NCBI GenBank assembly: GCA_002591745.1
Contig: PDLQ01000031.1
Coordinates: 1 to 53,937 of the forward strand
Source of the DNA: Lewinellaceae bacterium SD302
GTDB taxonomy: Bacteria > Bacteroidota > Bacteroidia > Chitinophagales > Saprospiraceae
Reading direction: 5' to 3'
DNA length: 53,937 nt
Of this stretch, positions 23,302-35,841 are shown piece by piece. The translations under genes and the position numbers were made by a program. The notes below the pieces were generated by a model. It was not told the origin of the DNA, did no database searches, and worked only from the letters and a program-made list of their open reading frames with translations. Each line of letters starts with the position of its first letter. The stretch's first letter is position 1.

Positions 23302-24099
23302 ATGTACCAGCCCAATCTTTACCAAGACAAAATCGTCCTCGTTACCGGCGGCCGCTCCGGCATTGGTTACGATATTGCTGCCAATTTTCTGAAGCTTGGC
23401 GCCAAGGTCTTCATCTGCTCTCGCAAGGAGGAACCACTCATGGAGGCCAAGACGGAATTGGCCAAACTCGGTTCCTGCGCCGCCAAAGCCTGTGATATCC
23501 GCAAGCCCGACGAACTGGAAGCCCTGGCCGACGCCATTGAAAAGGAGTACGGCCGACTGGATATTCTGATCAATAACGCCGGCGGCCAATTTCCCTCGCT
23601 GGCCGAATACATCAGCGATAACGGCTGGGCGGCCGTGATCAACAACAACCTGAACGGTACCTTCTACGCCTCACGGATCATGGCGAATCGCTTCTTTATT
23701 CCCCAAAAGAGCGGCAACATCGTTAATATTATCGTGAACATGATGCGGGGCTTCCCGGGGATGGCCCATACCGGCGCGGCCCGTGCGGGGGTAGAAAACC
23801 TGAGCAAGAGCCTGGCCCAGGAGTGGTCGCGTTTCAACGTACGCATCAACAATGTAGCTCCAGGCACCATCATCTCCTCTGGCCTGGATACCTACGCTCC
23901 TCCCGTCAAAGCCCTGTTGGACCAGATGGAAGCCCAAAACCTCATGAAACGCCACGGGACGATGCAGGAAGTTTCCAATGCAGTACTCTTTCTGGCCGGT
24001 CCGCTGGCCTCCTACACCAGTGGTACTACTATTTACGTAGACGGGATGGACCATCTACATGGGGACCGGATGGGTTTGGTGAATCCATTTGTGGAGTAA
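23302..24099 (+). CDS. SDR-family oxidoreductase, enoyl-CoA-reductase-like
   Basis: 265 residues. Rossmann motif VTGGRSGIGYDIA for NAD(P) binding, NNAGGQFPS, and the helix HTGAARAGVENLSKSLAQEW, followed by RINNVAPGTI. The AARAGV form, with no YxxxK at the usual place, resembles peroxisomal trans-2-enoyl-CoA reductase and 2,4-dienoyl-CoA reductase types, so a role in fatty acyl-CoA reduction is likely. The C-terminal segment DGMDHLHGDRMG is somewhat unusual. Single gene, divergent from the DUF4442/Hdr-like operon. Confidence 0.82.
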   Translation: MYQPNLYQDKIVLVTGGRSGIGYDIAANFLKLGAKVFICSRKEEPLMEAKTELAKLGSCAAKACDIRKPDELEALADAIEKEYGRLDILINNAGGQFPSLAEYISDNGWAAVINNNLNGTFYASRIMANRFFIPQKSGNIVNIIVNMMRGFPGMAHTGAARAGVENLSKSLAQEWSRFNVRINNVAPGTIISSGLDTYAPPVKALLDQMEAQNLMKRHGTMQEVSNAVLFLAGPLASYTSGTTIYVDGMDHLHGDRMGLVNPFVE

Positions 24100-24283
24100 A
24101 AACCACAAGTACACTAAGGAGTACAAGAAGGCGCAAGGAATTTCACCAATTAAACGTGAGCAAGCCTCGGAACGCACTGCGGTCGAAAGCTCTCTATTAA
24201 CTTAATGACGAATTTAATGTACTGAATGGTTTTTCTCTTGGTCCTTGTGCCCTCTCATGAGCTTTAGTACCTAGGTGGTTTTG

Positions 24284-24302
24284 TAGACAAAATCTAAATA
24301 AG
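24284..24302 (+). promoter_or_regulatory. Candidate operator (TAGACnnnRTCTAAATAAG) of the sdh operon
   Basis: TAGAC-aaa-ATCTA (24284-24296) followed by AATAAG. It starts 72 bases upstream of the sdh -7 box. The same palindrome precedes the act (28213) and cox (38359) promoters. The 326-base spacer before sdhC otherwise shows nothing. Confidence 0.6.
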
Positions 24303-24333
24303 CCTAAATCCGCTTCACAAATTTTAACATTAT

Positions 24334-24363
24334 TTGGCTTCTGACGTATTAAAGTTAGTTTTG
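24334..24363 (+). promoter_or_regulatory. sdh operon promoter
   Basis: TTG at 24334-24336, 19-base gap, TAGTTTTG at 24356-24363: full match to the Bacteroidota consensus, about 63 bases before sdhC. Confidence 0.7.
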
Positions 24364-24425
24364 CGAAGTATGTCCAACTATTATTGGGGGTATCTATTAA
24401 GCAAACAACCCAAAATTATTCCAAC

Positions 24426-25124
24426 ATGGTCAACTGGTTTTCCCGGTTTATCACCTCATCCATCGGTCAGAAGATCATTATGTCCCTCACCGGATTGTTC
24501 TTGATCACCTTTTTGCTGGTCCACCTCATCGGTAACCTGCAATTGATGAGCAGCGATGGAGGACAGTCTTTCAACGAGTACGCTTACTTCATGACCCACA
24601 ACCCGTTGATCAAAACGGTGAGTTATGGTCTGTACGCCTTCATCTTATTGCATGCCATTCAGGGTATCGTGCTCTGGCGGCGAAACAGTTCCGCCCGGGG
24701 GAGTGTCGGCTACGCCGTGAAAAAAGACCGGGTAGCCGGCGATAATAGCCGGGTCAGTTCGGTTTATATGGGCGCTCTGGGTACAGTGATCTTGATCTTC
24801 ATCCTGATCCACATGTACCAGTTCTGGTTACAGATGAAGTTGGGGAATACGGAAATGATCACCTACGGTGACGGCGAACCGGTCAAAGATCTGTACACCC
24901 TTGTTTCGGCAGCCTATGACAACGTTTTGTTTGTAGTCTTCTACGTGGTCAGCATGATCTTCATCGCTTTTCACCTCTGGCACGGCTTTCAGTCTGCCTT
25001 TCAGACCCTGGGGTTGAACCATCCGAAATGGACACCACTGATCAAAACGGTTGGTAAGATCTATAGCGTAGCGGTACCGGTGGGCTTCGCTGCCATTCCG
25101 ATTTACATGCATTTTTTTCAGTAA
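24426..25124 (+). CDS. sdhC: Succinate dehydrogenase cytochrome b subunit
   Basis: 232 residues, five membrane helices, the fused b558-type anchor typical of Bacteroidota. Anchors SdhA/SdhB and passes electrons to menaquinone through b-type hemes; conserved His residues lie in helices FLITFLLVHLIGNLQL, LLHAIQGIVLWRR, ILIHMYQFWLQM and FIAFHLWHGFQSAFQTLG. The frame is open to 24384, but the ATG at 24426 (MVNWFSRFITSSIGQKIIMS) gives the family-standard N-terminus. First gene of sdhCAB. Confidence 0.93.
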   Translation: MVNWFSRFITSSIGQKIIMSLTGLFLITFLLVHLIGNLQLMSSDGGQSFNEYAYFMTHNPLIKTVSYGLYAFILLHAIQGIVLWRRNSSARGSVGYAVKKDRVAGDNSRVSSVYMGALGTVILIFILIHMYQFWLQMKLGNTEMITYGDGEPVKDLYTLVSAAYDNVLFVVFYVVSMIFIAFHLWHGFQSAFQTLGLNHPKWTPLIKTVGKIYSVAVPVGFAAIPIYMHFFQ

Positions 25125-25199
25125 GGTTGCATGACCGGGCCGGAGTTTAAACCGGCAATTGACGAATACACCTTATATATACGTATAACTATCAAGAAT

Positions 25200-27194
<1,995 letters not shown>

Positions 27195-27199
27195 TCTCT

Positions 27200-27269
27200 C
27201 GGTCTAACAGTCTGACGGTCTTACAGCCCCACATAACGTAAGACCTTAAGACCGTAAGACCGTAAGACC
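27200..27269. repeat. GTAAGACCG palindromic array
   Basis: GGTCTAACAGTCTGACGGTCTTAC on the left faces GTAAGACCTTAAGACC and GTAAGACCGTAAGACC on the right: 8-9-base units in opposite orientation that would fold into a ~24-bp imperfect hairpin between sdhA and sdhB. It may tune the relative expression of the two genes. Confidence 0.7.
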
Positions 27270-27280
27270 AATTGCCTATT

Positions 27281-28048
27281 ATGGACAACATGACCCTCAC
27301 CCTCAAGCTCTGGCGGCAAAAAAATGCCAATTCCAAGGGCGCTTTTGAAACCCATACCCTGGCCGGCGTCAGCGAGCATATGTCCTTTTTGGAAATGCTG
27401 GACGTACTGAATGAGCAGATCATCAACGAGGGCAAGGAACCTTTTGCCTTCGAGCATGATTGCCGCGAAGGCATCTGCGGCACCTGTAGTCTGATGATCA
27501 ATGGGTACGCCCATGGTCCGCAACAGGGTACCACGACCTGTCAGTTACATATGCGTCATTTCAACGACGGAGACACGGTGACCATCGAGCCCTGGCGTTC
27601 CCAGGCATTCCCGGTCGTCAAAGATCTGGTAGTCAATCGCGATGCTTTCGACCGCATTATCCAGGCCGGTGGCTACGTGTCCATCAATACCGGCCAGGCC
27701 CAGGATGGAAATGCTATCGCCATCGAAAAGGAACAGGCCGCCGGTGCTTTTGATGCCGCCACCTGTATCGGATGTGGCGCTTGCGTAGCTGCTTGCCCTA
27801 ACGCTTCCGCCATGCTGTTTACTGCCGCAAAGGTCAGTCACCTGGCTCAGTTGCCCCAGGGAGAGGTAGAAGCCGCCAAACGCGCCCAGAAGATGGTCGC
27901 CCAACACGATCAGGAAGGTTTCGGCCGCTGTAGTAACATTACTGCCTGTGAGGCCGAGTGCCCCAAGGGAATCTCGGTAGCTCACATCGCCCGTCTGAAC
28001 CGGGAGTACATTTCTGCTTCTCTCGGGTCAGAGACACAAGTAAATTAG
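27281..28048 (+). CDS. sdhB: Succinate dehydrogenase iron-sulfur subunit
   Basis: 255 residues. Carries electrons from SdhA FAD to SdhC. The 2Fe-2S site is [16 protein letters not shown] and later TTTCQLH; the 4Fe-4S and 3Fe-4S sites are [15 protein letters not shown] and [15 protein letters not shown]. Start ATG at 27281; ATG at 27290 is an alternative. Last gene of sdhCAB, followed by the repeat element and the act promoter. Confidence 0.95.
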   Translation: MDNMTLTLKLWRQKNANSKGAFETHTLAGVSEHMSFLEMLDVLNEQIINEGKEPFAFEHDCREGICGTCSLMINGYAHGPQQGTTTCQLHMRHFNDGDTVTIEPWRSQAFPVVKDLVVNRDAFDRIIQAGGYVSINTGQAQDGNAIAIEKEQAAGAFDAATCIGCGACVAACPNASAMLFTAAKVSHLAQLPQGEVEAAKRAQKMVAQHDQEGFGRCSNITACEAECPKGISVAHIARLNREYISASLGSETQVN

Positions 28049-28050
28049 GT

Positions 28051-28174
28051 TGGCTGCAAAGTAGCAATGCTGGTAATGATCCGGTGAAGCAACGATCTGA
28101 TGATTGAATGACCTCATTTTATCCTTGAATCATTTACTCATTGCTTAATTATTAGCTCTGCTACTTTGAAGTCA
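28051..28174. repeat. MITE-like element: inverted 16-base boxes around an AATGAT array
   Basis: Left box TGGCTGCAAAGTAGCA (28051-28066) and right box TGCTACTTTGAAGTCA (28159-28174) share 10 perfectly inverted bases (CAAAGTAGCA / TGCTACTTTG). Between them lie degenerate AATGATCC, GATTGAATGA and TGAATCATTTA units. About 124 bases, no coding capacity. Located between sdhB and the act promoter. Confidence 0.75.
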
Positions 28175-28212
28175 AAAAGACACTGACTGGAAAATGAATC
28201 AGCTACATTACC

Positions 28213-28231
28213 TAGACAGAGTCTAAATAAG
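28213..28231 (+). promoter_or_regulatory. Candidate operator (TAGACnnnGTCTAAATAAG) of the act operon
   Basis: Perfect palindrome TAGAC-aga-GTCTA (28213-28225) followed by AATAAG; the overlapping AGTCT-aaata-AGACT adds a second, offset palindrome. It starts 62 bases before the act -7 box. Same site as at 24284 and 38359. Confidence 0.65.
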
Positions 28232-28251
28232 ACTTTCATTTGACAAGGAAT

Positions 28252-28282
28252 TTGTTAAAGAAATGTCACGAAAGTATCTTTG
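28252..28282 (+). promoter_or_regulatory. act operon promoter
   Basis: TTG at 28252-28254, 20-base gap, TATCTTTG at 28275-28282: full match to the Bacteroidota consensus, 62 bases before the actA start. Its position inside an upstream open frame supports the later ATG for actA. Confidence 0.75.
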
Positions 28283-28344
28283 CAGCCAGGTTAGGGGCCT
28301 TCAAATCGGAGGTTTCGACACAACTCTTTAAATGTCAACTGCTA

Positions 28345-29826
28345 ATGACATATTTGTCTAAAAAATCCAGTTTTCTCCTTTTCGCTTTAATGCTGCTGGT
28401 TACAACCGCCGGCTACGGTCAGGAGAATGAAAAGCCGGAACCGGCTGCCGATGTTGCCGCTGCCGCAACTGATGGTGCTTCTGCTCCTGGTACCGGTGAT
28501 GCTAATATCGGCAAGGCACTCTGGAATGAGAATGCCTGTGGTACTTGCCACATCAAGAATATGAAGGACAACGGTACCGGACCAGCGCTTGGTGGGGTAG
28601 AAACCCGTTGGGCATCCGAGCCGCGTGAGAACCTTTATGAATGGATCCGTGGTTCTCAGGCGCTGATCGCTGCTGGTAACAGTGCACGGGCCGCCGCTCT
28701 CTGGAAAGAATGGGGCCCTACAGTCATGCAGAACTATCCTGCACTGACAAATCAAGAGATTGAGCATCTTTTAGCTTACATCGACTATCAGTATCTTGAC
28801 TTAGGCAAGGTCGTAGTTTCTGGTGAAGGGGGTGGTGATAATGTTCGTGAAGAAACCGACAACACCTGGCTCTTCATCATCCTGGGTGGCGCACTGCTGC
28901 TGCTTTCGTTGATCCTGGCCCGGGTGACTAGCAATCTGTCCTACATGGTACAGACTTCGGAGGGAACCGCCCCGGCTACCCGCCGTACCCTGGCACAAAT
29001 CCTGACGAGTAAGGGTATGATCGCCTTCGTGATTTTCGCCTTGGTCGTATTCGGTGGTTATAACGCCGTAAATTCCGCCGTTGATCTCGGTCGCCAGCAG
29101 GAATATCAGCCGGAACAACCGATTAAATTCAGTCACCAGCTACACGCCGGGATGCAGAAGATCGAGTGTGAGTACTGCCACGACGGTGCCCGCCGCTCCA
29201 AGCACTCCGTCATCCCCGCTGCCAATACCTGTATGAATTGTCACGCCGCCATCAAGTACGGCAGCAACTACGGTACGGCTGAATTGACCAAAATCTATGC
29301 CTCCATCGGCTGGGACCCCACCACCGGTAAGTACATCGAAGGCTACGAAGATTACAGCCGCGAGCAGATCTATGACCTGTTCGGTAACTGGATCTCCAGC
29401 CAATACATGGCCAACGACGGCGATGTGGATATGATCGATGATGTCGTGGAAGAACAACTCGACGGTATCACTGCCGCCCTCACCAACGGAGAGGACGACA
29501 CCCGCATTCCCGGCCCCATCGAGTGGGTACGTATCCACAATATGCCGGACCACGTTTACTTCAACCACGCCCAGCACGTAACCGTCGGTCAACTGGCTTG
29601 CCAGAACTGTCACGGCCCCGTGGAGGAAATGGAGGTTGTCTACCAGTACTCTCCCCTCAGTATGGGCTGGTGTATCAACTGTCACCGCCAGACCGAAGTG
29701 GCCTTCGAAGGCAACGAATACTACCAATCTTACGAACGTTACCACGAAGAAATGCAAAGTGGTGATCGTGACGCCGTAACGGTGGAAGAGATCGGTGGCT
29801 TGAATTGTCAGAAGTGTCATTATTAG
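28345..29826 (+). CDS. actA: Alternative complex III multiheme cytochrome c subunit ActA, with extra N-terminal heme domain
   Basis: 493 residues from the ATG at 28345, which begins a signal peptide (SSFLLFALMLLVTTAGYGQ); the frame continues upstream through the promoter, so earlier starts are rejected. Six CxxCH heme sites: CGTCH (~65), then CEYCH, CMNCH, CQNCH, CINCH and CQKCH. The last five form the standard pentaheme ActA; the first lies in an N-terminal mono-heme cytochrome c domain (IGKALWNENACGTCH...LTNQEIEHLLAYI), separated by a membrane helix (WLFIILGGALLLLSLILARV), with a second helix before the pentaheme part. ActA transfers electrons from the Fe-S subunit toward cytochrome c/oxidase on the periplasmic side. 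Confidence 0.92.
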   Translation: MTYLSKKSSFLLFALMLLVTTAGYGQENEKPEPAADVAAAATDGASAPGTGDANIGKALWNENACGTCHIKNMKDNGTGPALGGVETRWASEPRENLYEWIRGSQALIAAGNSARAAALWKEWGPTVMQNYPALTNQEIEHLLAYIDYQYLDLGKVVVSGEGGGDNVREETDNTWLFIILGGALLLLSLILARVTSNLSYMVQTSEGTAPATRRTLAQILTSKGMIAFVIFALVVFGGYNAVNSAVDLGRQQEYQPEQPIKFSHQLHAGMQKIECEYCHDGARRSKHSVIPAANTCMNCHAAIKYGSNYGTAELTKIYASIGWDPTTGKYIEGYEDYSREQIYDLFGNWISSQYMANDGDVDMIDDVVEEQLDGITAALTNGEDDTRIPGPIEWVRIHNMPDHVYFNHAQHVTVGQLACQNCHGPVEEMEVVYQYSPLSMGWCINCHRQTEVAFEGNEYYQSYERYHEEMQSGDRDAVTVEEIGGLNCQKCHY

Positions 29827-29846
29827 ACGCTAGAGATATAGCGTCT
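29825..29846 (+). other. Hairpin over the actA stop codon
   Basis: AGACGCTA (29825-29832) and TAGCGTCT (29839-29846) form a perfect 8-bp stem overlapping the stop codon; a second pair, TTGCCGG/CCGGCAA, follows at 29870-29895. Without T-runs; more likely mRNA processing or stability elements inside the act operon than terminators. Confidence 0.5.
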
Positions 29847-29989
29847 GAGCTTGCCAGTATATGGCACCCTTGCCGGAGGGTCATCGAACCGGCAACCGGC
29901 GCGGGCATCACCACTTTACAGTGTTATTGCTCACTCCGACTAACTAAAAACTACTAGCCACTATTAAAGTGGTGATCTACATTTAGCTT

Positions 29990-32900
29990 ATGAAAAAGCA
30001 GAACGATATCTGGATTGGAACCGATCAGCTCAACGCCGATCCGGACTACGTAGCTCAACAAAAAGCAGAATTCGTGGACGATCCGGCCCAGACCGCGATC
30101 GAAGCCACCGAAAATCCACGCCTGGAAGCCAGCCGCCGGGACTTTCTGAAGTACCTCGGTTTTGGTATCAGTGCCGCTACCATCGCGGCCTGTGATATTC
30201 CAGTTCGTAGAGCAGTTCCTTACGTAGTCAAGCCGGATACCATCGTACCCGGTGTAGCGACTTATTTCGCTTCTACCTTCGTCCAGGGCGGTGATTACTG
30301 TCCGGTAGTCGTCAAGACCCGGGAAGGACGCCCCATTAAGATTGAGGGTAACCAGTACTGCGGGATGACCGAAGGCGGTACCAGTGCCCGGGCCCAGGCC
30401 AGTGTATTGAGTATGTACGATACCAGCCGCTTCGACGGTCCTTATCGGGTTGTTGAAGGTCAGGTAGAAGTAGATCGTCAGGTTTATGAAAATAACCCCA
30501 GCTGGGCAGAGATCGATGCTGAACTGGCTGGTAAAATGAAAGCCGGTGCCCAGGTACGCATCGTCAGCCATACGGAAATGAGCCCCAGTAAACTGGCTGC
30601 CGTCGCTGAGTTTAAAGCAAAGTACCCGAATACCAAGCACGTTCAATATGATCCGGTCTCCGCATCGGCTCTGCTGGACGCCAACCGTGAGTACTTCGGT
30701 ACCCGCGCAATCCCTTCTTACCGCTTCGATGAGGCGGAGATCATTGTCGGCATCGACTGTGACTTCCTCGGCACCTGGATCAGCCCGATCGAGTATGCCA
30801 AGCAATATGCTGCCGGTCGTCGGGTATTAGAAGGTCGCTCGATGAGCCACCACGTGCAGATCGAAAGCACAATGAGCCTTACCGGCTCCAACGCTGATAA
30901 CCGTATTGTGATCAAGCCTTCCCACCGTGGGCAGGTAATTGCCGCCCTTGCTTCGGCCTTAGGTGCTGGTGGTAGCGGCGGTCAGCTCCCGGCTGACGTC
31001 AGCAGCAAAGTAAATGCCCTGGCAGCCAAGCTGCGTGGCGCCAATGGAAAAGCGTTGGTCGTGAGCGGTAGCAATAACCTCGCCGAGCAGGTGCTGGTAA
31101 ACGCCATTAACGAAAGACTGGGTAGCTACGGTAGCACTATCGATACCAATCGCTGGAGCATGCAACGTAAAGGTTCCGACCAGGACCTGGCTACACTGGT
31201 TGCTGACTTAGAAGGTGGTCGCGTCGATGCCCTGATCGTATTTGACGGTGCAAACCCCGCCTACGACACTCCTTACGCCAGCCGTATCGTGGCCGCGCTA
31301 CCACAGGTCGATCTGCGGATCAGCCTGAGTGGAACCCCCAATGAAACTTCTGCCCTCTGTAACTACATTGCCCCGGCCCACCACTACCTGGAAAGCTGGA
31401 GCGACGTGGAAGCCAAGCAGGGCCACATCTCCGTGGTTCAGCCGGCCATCCAGCCGATCTTCGCCAGTGTAGGTCGCCACGGGACACGTCAGGAAGCAGC
31501 CAGCCTTCTGGTATGGGCCGGATCAGAGAATTATAACGCCGAGGCCGAGCAGCCGATGTACGACTATCTGCAGCAGCAGTGGCAGAGTGCTTTTGCCGCC
31601 CAAGGCGAGTACAGCACTTTCCAGGCTTTCTGGGACGCTTCCCTCCACGATGGCATCATTACGCTGCCCGCTACCGGAAGCATTAGCTCCGCCGACGGAG
31701 AAGCCAGTGGTACTTACCGTTCCGATCTTGCCGCCAGCCAAACCAGCAGGGTAGGGCAGCCGGCCGGAGAAGGTCAGGAAGTTACTTTCTTCGAGACGGT
31801 CAACCAGGGTAACGGTGTTTACGCCAACAACCCCTGGCTGCAGGAGATGCCCGATCCCGTTCAACGGACGGCCTGGGGCAACTATCTCTCTATTCCCGTT
31901 AGCTGGGAAGAAGGTGCCACTGAATTCAGCGCTTACCAGGGACTGAACGAAGAAGAGTATAAGGGCAAAGCTGACATCGTCGACCTCGCCATCGGTGACA
32001 TGACCGTGCAAGCCACGGCCGTGCGCCAGTTTGGTCTTAAGGCAGATACCTTCGCTATCGCCGTCGGTTATGGCCGGCAACTGACCGGTATGGCCGGTCG
32101 CGCGCTCGGTGAAGGTGTGGGCGTAAACGTTTACCCCATGTTGCCGGTAGACGGCCAGGGCTACGTACAGTACCACGCCGTAAATGCCAATGTAAGTGGT
32201 TCGGTAGATGTAGAAGAAGAATTTGCCAGCGTCCAGTATCACCACTCCATGGGCCTGACCGCCCGTGACGAGGAAGGCGTACTGTACTACAACAACGAAA
32301 CGGGAGATACCGAGAAGATCGCCGGTGAACTCACCGACGAACAAAAGAAATACCTCGAACCCTTCAATGTGGATGAGCATACCATTATGGCCTTCGGCAG
32401 CGGTATGCAGGGCGGTCTGACCGATCGCTCCATCATCTTCCAAGGTGATAATAACGACCTGCAAGGCCTGAAGGCCGAAATCGCTGATTTCCGCTCCCAC
32501 GCCAATCACCTGAACGATCAGACCCTCTATCCTTTCGAGGAATACAAAGAGACGATCTACGACCAGGGCCACTGGTGGGCGATGCACGTCGACCTGAATG
32601 CCTGTATTGGTTGTGGTGCTTGTGAGGTAGCCTGTGTGGCCGAGAACAACGTACCCGTTGTTGGTAAGTACGAAGTATGGCGCCACCACGAAATGAAGTG
32701 GATGCGGATTGACCGCTACTTCTATGGCGACTACGAGAACCCACGCGCCGTTTATCAGCCAATGATGTGTCAGCACTGTGACAACGCTCCTTGTGAGAAC
32801 GTTTGTCCGGTAAATGCTTCCAACCACAGCAACGAAGGCCTCAACCAGATGGCCTATAACCGCTGTATCGGTACCCGTTACTGTGCCAACAACTGCCCGT

Positions 32901-33334
32901 ACAAAGTTCGCCGCTTCAACTGGCTGGACTACACCACGGCCGACCTGTTTGCCAGCAACGAGCCAACGATAAACAACGAAGAACTTCCATTTGGTGCAGA
33001 TAACCTGACCCGGATGGTCCTCAACCCGGACGTAACCGTACGTAGTCGTGGGGTGATCGAGAAGTGTAGCTTCTGTGCCCAGCGTTTGCAATCCGGTAAA
33101 CTGACCGCCAAAATGGAAGGTCGCCGTCTTCGTGACAGCGATGTCCGCCCGGCTTGTCAGACTGCCTGCCCAACGGGTGCAATCACCTTCGGTGACCGTA
33201 ATAATCCGGAAGGCGACGTAGCTAAGTTGATCGAAAATCCGCTGAACTACCGGGTGCTGGAAGAAGTTAACGTTCAATCGTCCGTATTCTACGCTGCGAA
33301 AGTGCGCAATGGTATGGAAGAACTGGAGGCCTAG
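29990..33334 (+). CDS. actB: Alternative complex III iron-sulfur / molybdopterin-oxidoreductase-like subunit ActB
   Basis: 1114 residues, the fused ActB form. Residues 49-68 hold a Tat-like signal RRDFLKYLGFG...AAC, with Cys68 as possible lipid anchor. The large middle part is the molybdopterin-oxidoreductase-like domain, thought to lack cofactor in ACIII. The C-terminal ~250 residues are a four-cluster ferredoxin-like domain: CIGCGACEVACVAENN (~869), CQHCDNAPCENVCPVNAS (~926), CIGTRYCANNCPYKVRRF (~957), CSFCAQRLQ and CQTACPTGAITFGD (~1024-1065). It relays electrons from menaquinol sites in ActC/ActF to ActA. Confidence 0.94.
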   Translation: MKKQNDIWIGTDQLNADPDYVAQQKAEFVDDPAQTAIEATENPRLEASRRDFLKYLGFGISAATIAACDIPVRRAVPYVVKPDTIVPGVATYFASTFVQGGDYCPVVVKTREGRPIKIEGNQYCGMTEGGTSARAQASVLSMYDTSRFDGPYRVVEGQVEVDRQVYENNPSWAEIDAELAGKMKAGAQVRIVSHTEMSPSKLAAVAEFKAKYPNTKHVQYDPVSASALLDANREYFGTRAIPSYRFDEAEIIVGIDCDFLGTWISPIEYAKQYAAGRRVLEGRSMSHHVQIESTMSLTGSNADNRIVIKPSHRGQVIAALASALGAGGSGGQLPADVSSKVNALAAKLRGANGKALVVSGSNNLAEQVLVNAINERLGSYGSTIDTNRWSMQRKGSDQDLATLVADLEGGRVDALIVFDGANPAYDTPYASRIVAALPQVDLRISLSGTPNETSALCNYIAPAHHYLESWSDVEAKQGHISVVQPAIQPIFASVGRHGTRQEAASLLVWAGSENYNAEAEQPMYDYLQQQWQSAFAAQGEYSTFQAFWDASLHDGIITLPATGSISSADGEASGTYRSDLAASQTSRVGQPAGEGQEVTFFETVNQGNGVYANNPWLQEMPDPVQRTAWGNYLSIPVSWEEGATEFSAYQGLNEEEYKGKADIVDLAIGDMTVQATAVRQFGLKADTFAIAVGYGRQLTGMAGRALGEGVGVNVYPMLPVDGQGYVQYHAVNANVSGSVDVEEEFASVQYHHSMGLTARDEEGVLYYNNETGDTEKIAGELTDEQKKYLEPFNVDEHTIMAFGSGMQGGLTDRSIIFQGDNNDLQGLKAEIADFRSHANHLNDQTLYPFEEYKETIYDQGHWWAMHVDLNACIGCGACEVACVAENNVPVVGKYEVWRHHEMKWMRIDRYFYGDYENPRAVYQPMMCQHCDNAPCENVCPVNASNHSNEGLNQMAYNRCIGTRYCANNCPYKVRRFNWLDYTTADLFASNEPTINNEELPFGADNLTRMVLNPDVTVRSRGVIEKCSFCAQRLQSGKLTAKMEGRRLRDSDVRPACQTACPTGAITFGDRNNPEGDVAKLIENPLNYRVLEEVNVQSSVFYAAKVRNGMEELEA

Positions 33335-33344
33335 CCTTCAGATA

Positions 33345-33423
33345 GGACAAGGTCAACTTGTCCACCATCGTGACAAGATCTAATCTTGTCCAGACTTAAG
33401 TAACAGACAAGGGGAACCTTGTC
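33345..33423 (+). repeat. Three consecutive GACAAG/CTTGTC hairpins
   Basis: GGACAAG-gtcaa-CTTGTCC (33345-33363), GACAAGAT-cta-ATCTTGTC (33372-33390) and GACAAGG-ggaa-CCTTGTC (33406-33423). The stem core GACAAG/CTTGTC is kept while loop and outer bases vary, so the structure is conserved rather than the sequence. They fill the actB-actC spacer and may protect the mRNA or bind a protein. Confidence 0.8.
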
Positions 33424-33458
33424 CAAACCGGACTCCGGTCCACTTAAATATCTCAAAC

Positions 33459-34937
<1,479 letters not shown>

Positions 34938-34999
34938 CGGGAACCTAAACGCAAAAGATACGGTTTGGCTACACCGCCGGACCGACTAAATAAATAACC

Positions 35000-35578
35000 A
35001 TGGCACATTCAATCGCCGACGAGTATAACCTGAAGACCGGAGAGCCGGTGGCCGACGGCCATCACCACGACGTGCTCTTCGCGCTTTACGACGACGAAGA
35101 AAAGCTGATGGCAGCCGTCAAGGAAGCCAACAGCCGTCACCTGCACATCATGGAGGTCTACACCCCTTTCCCCGTTCACGGTCTGGATCCGTTACTGGGA
35201 TTTGAAGAGAGCCGCCTGCACCAAGCCGGTTTCGTCTACGGTGCTCTGGGCACGTTGACCGCTTTCGGTTTCATGACCTGGGTATTCACCCGCGACTGGC
35301 CGATCATTTTTGGTGGTAAGCCTTACTGGTCAGTTCCTGCCTTCATCCCGATCACTTTCGAGTTGACGGTACTGTTCGCGGCAGTGGGTATGGTAGTGAC
35401 CTTTTATATCATCTGTGGCCTCGGCCCGGGCGCGGAACCCATTCGCCTCCACGATCGCATCACGGACGATAAATTCTGTATCGCCTTCGACCTTAACCAT
35501 GGGGGAGATGACGAAGACAGCATTCGCGATTTCTTCTCCGCAACGGGAGCAGAAAGCGTGCATCGTAAACTGGTCTAG
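35000..35578 (+). CDS. actD: Alternative complex III subunit ActD (DUF3341)
   Basis: 192 residues, DUF3341 family. N-terminal cytosolic part with LFALYDDEEKLMAAVKEANS and VYTPFPVHGLD, then two membrane helices (AGFVYGALGTLTAFGFMTWV and IPITFELTVLFAAVGMVVTF) and the tail HDRITDDKFCIAFDL. Structural subunit of ACIII that packs beside ActC. Confidence 0.92.
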   Translation: MAHSIADEYNLKTGEPVADGHHHDVLFALYDDEEKLMAAVKEANSRHLHIMEVYTPFPVHGLDPLLGFEESRLHQAGFVYGALGTLTAFGFMTWVFTRDWPIIFGGKPYWSVPAFIPITFELTVLFAAVGMVVTFYIICGLGPGAEPIRLHDRITDDKFCIAFDLNHGGDDEDSIRDFFSATGAESVHRKLV

Positions 35579-35654
35579 CAATAGGCTGAAAATTCCGGAC
35601 TAAAGGGATTGAGATGGAATGCCATCTGAGTACTCACCGGAGTTTAAATTATTT

Positions 35655-35798
35655 TGACTTCAAAGTAGCAATGTCAGTAATGATACAATGATTGAATGCT
35701 CAAATGAATCAATGTCAAGTGTACTGAATCATTAAGGTATTGTTGAATTAGATCATTTGTCCCTTAGATCATTGTTACACCCTGCTACTTTGAAGCCA
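35655..35798. repeat. MITE-like element: inverted 16-base boxes around an AATGAT array
   Basis: Left box TGACTTCAAAGTAGCA (35655-35670) and right box TGCTACTTTGAAGCCA (35783-35798) are inverted copies with 13 perfect bases. The interior is AATGATAC, AATGATTGAATG, TGAATCAATG and then TTAGATCATT units. About 144 bases in the actD-actE spacer; no coding capacity. Confidence 0.8.
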
Positions 35799-35841
35799 CG
35801 AAAAAGAAAAACATCCTCTCCGGAGGATCAAACTATTGAAG

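Noticed and set aside
31523..33277. Long antisense open frame (584 codons) opposite actB, and a 438-codon one opposite sdhA
   Set aside because: Both lie wholly inside strongly conserved respiratory genes and reflect codon bias of the GC-rich sense strand; products resemble no family.
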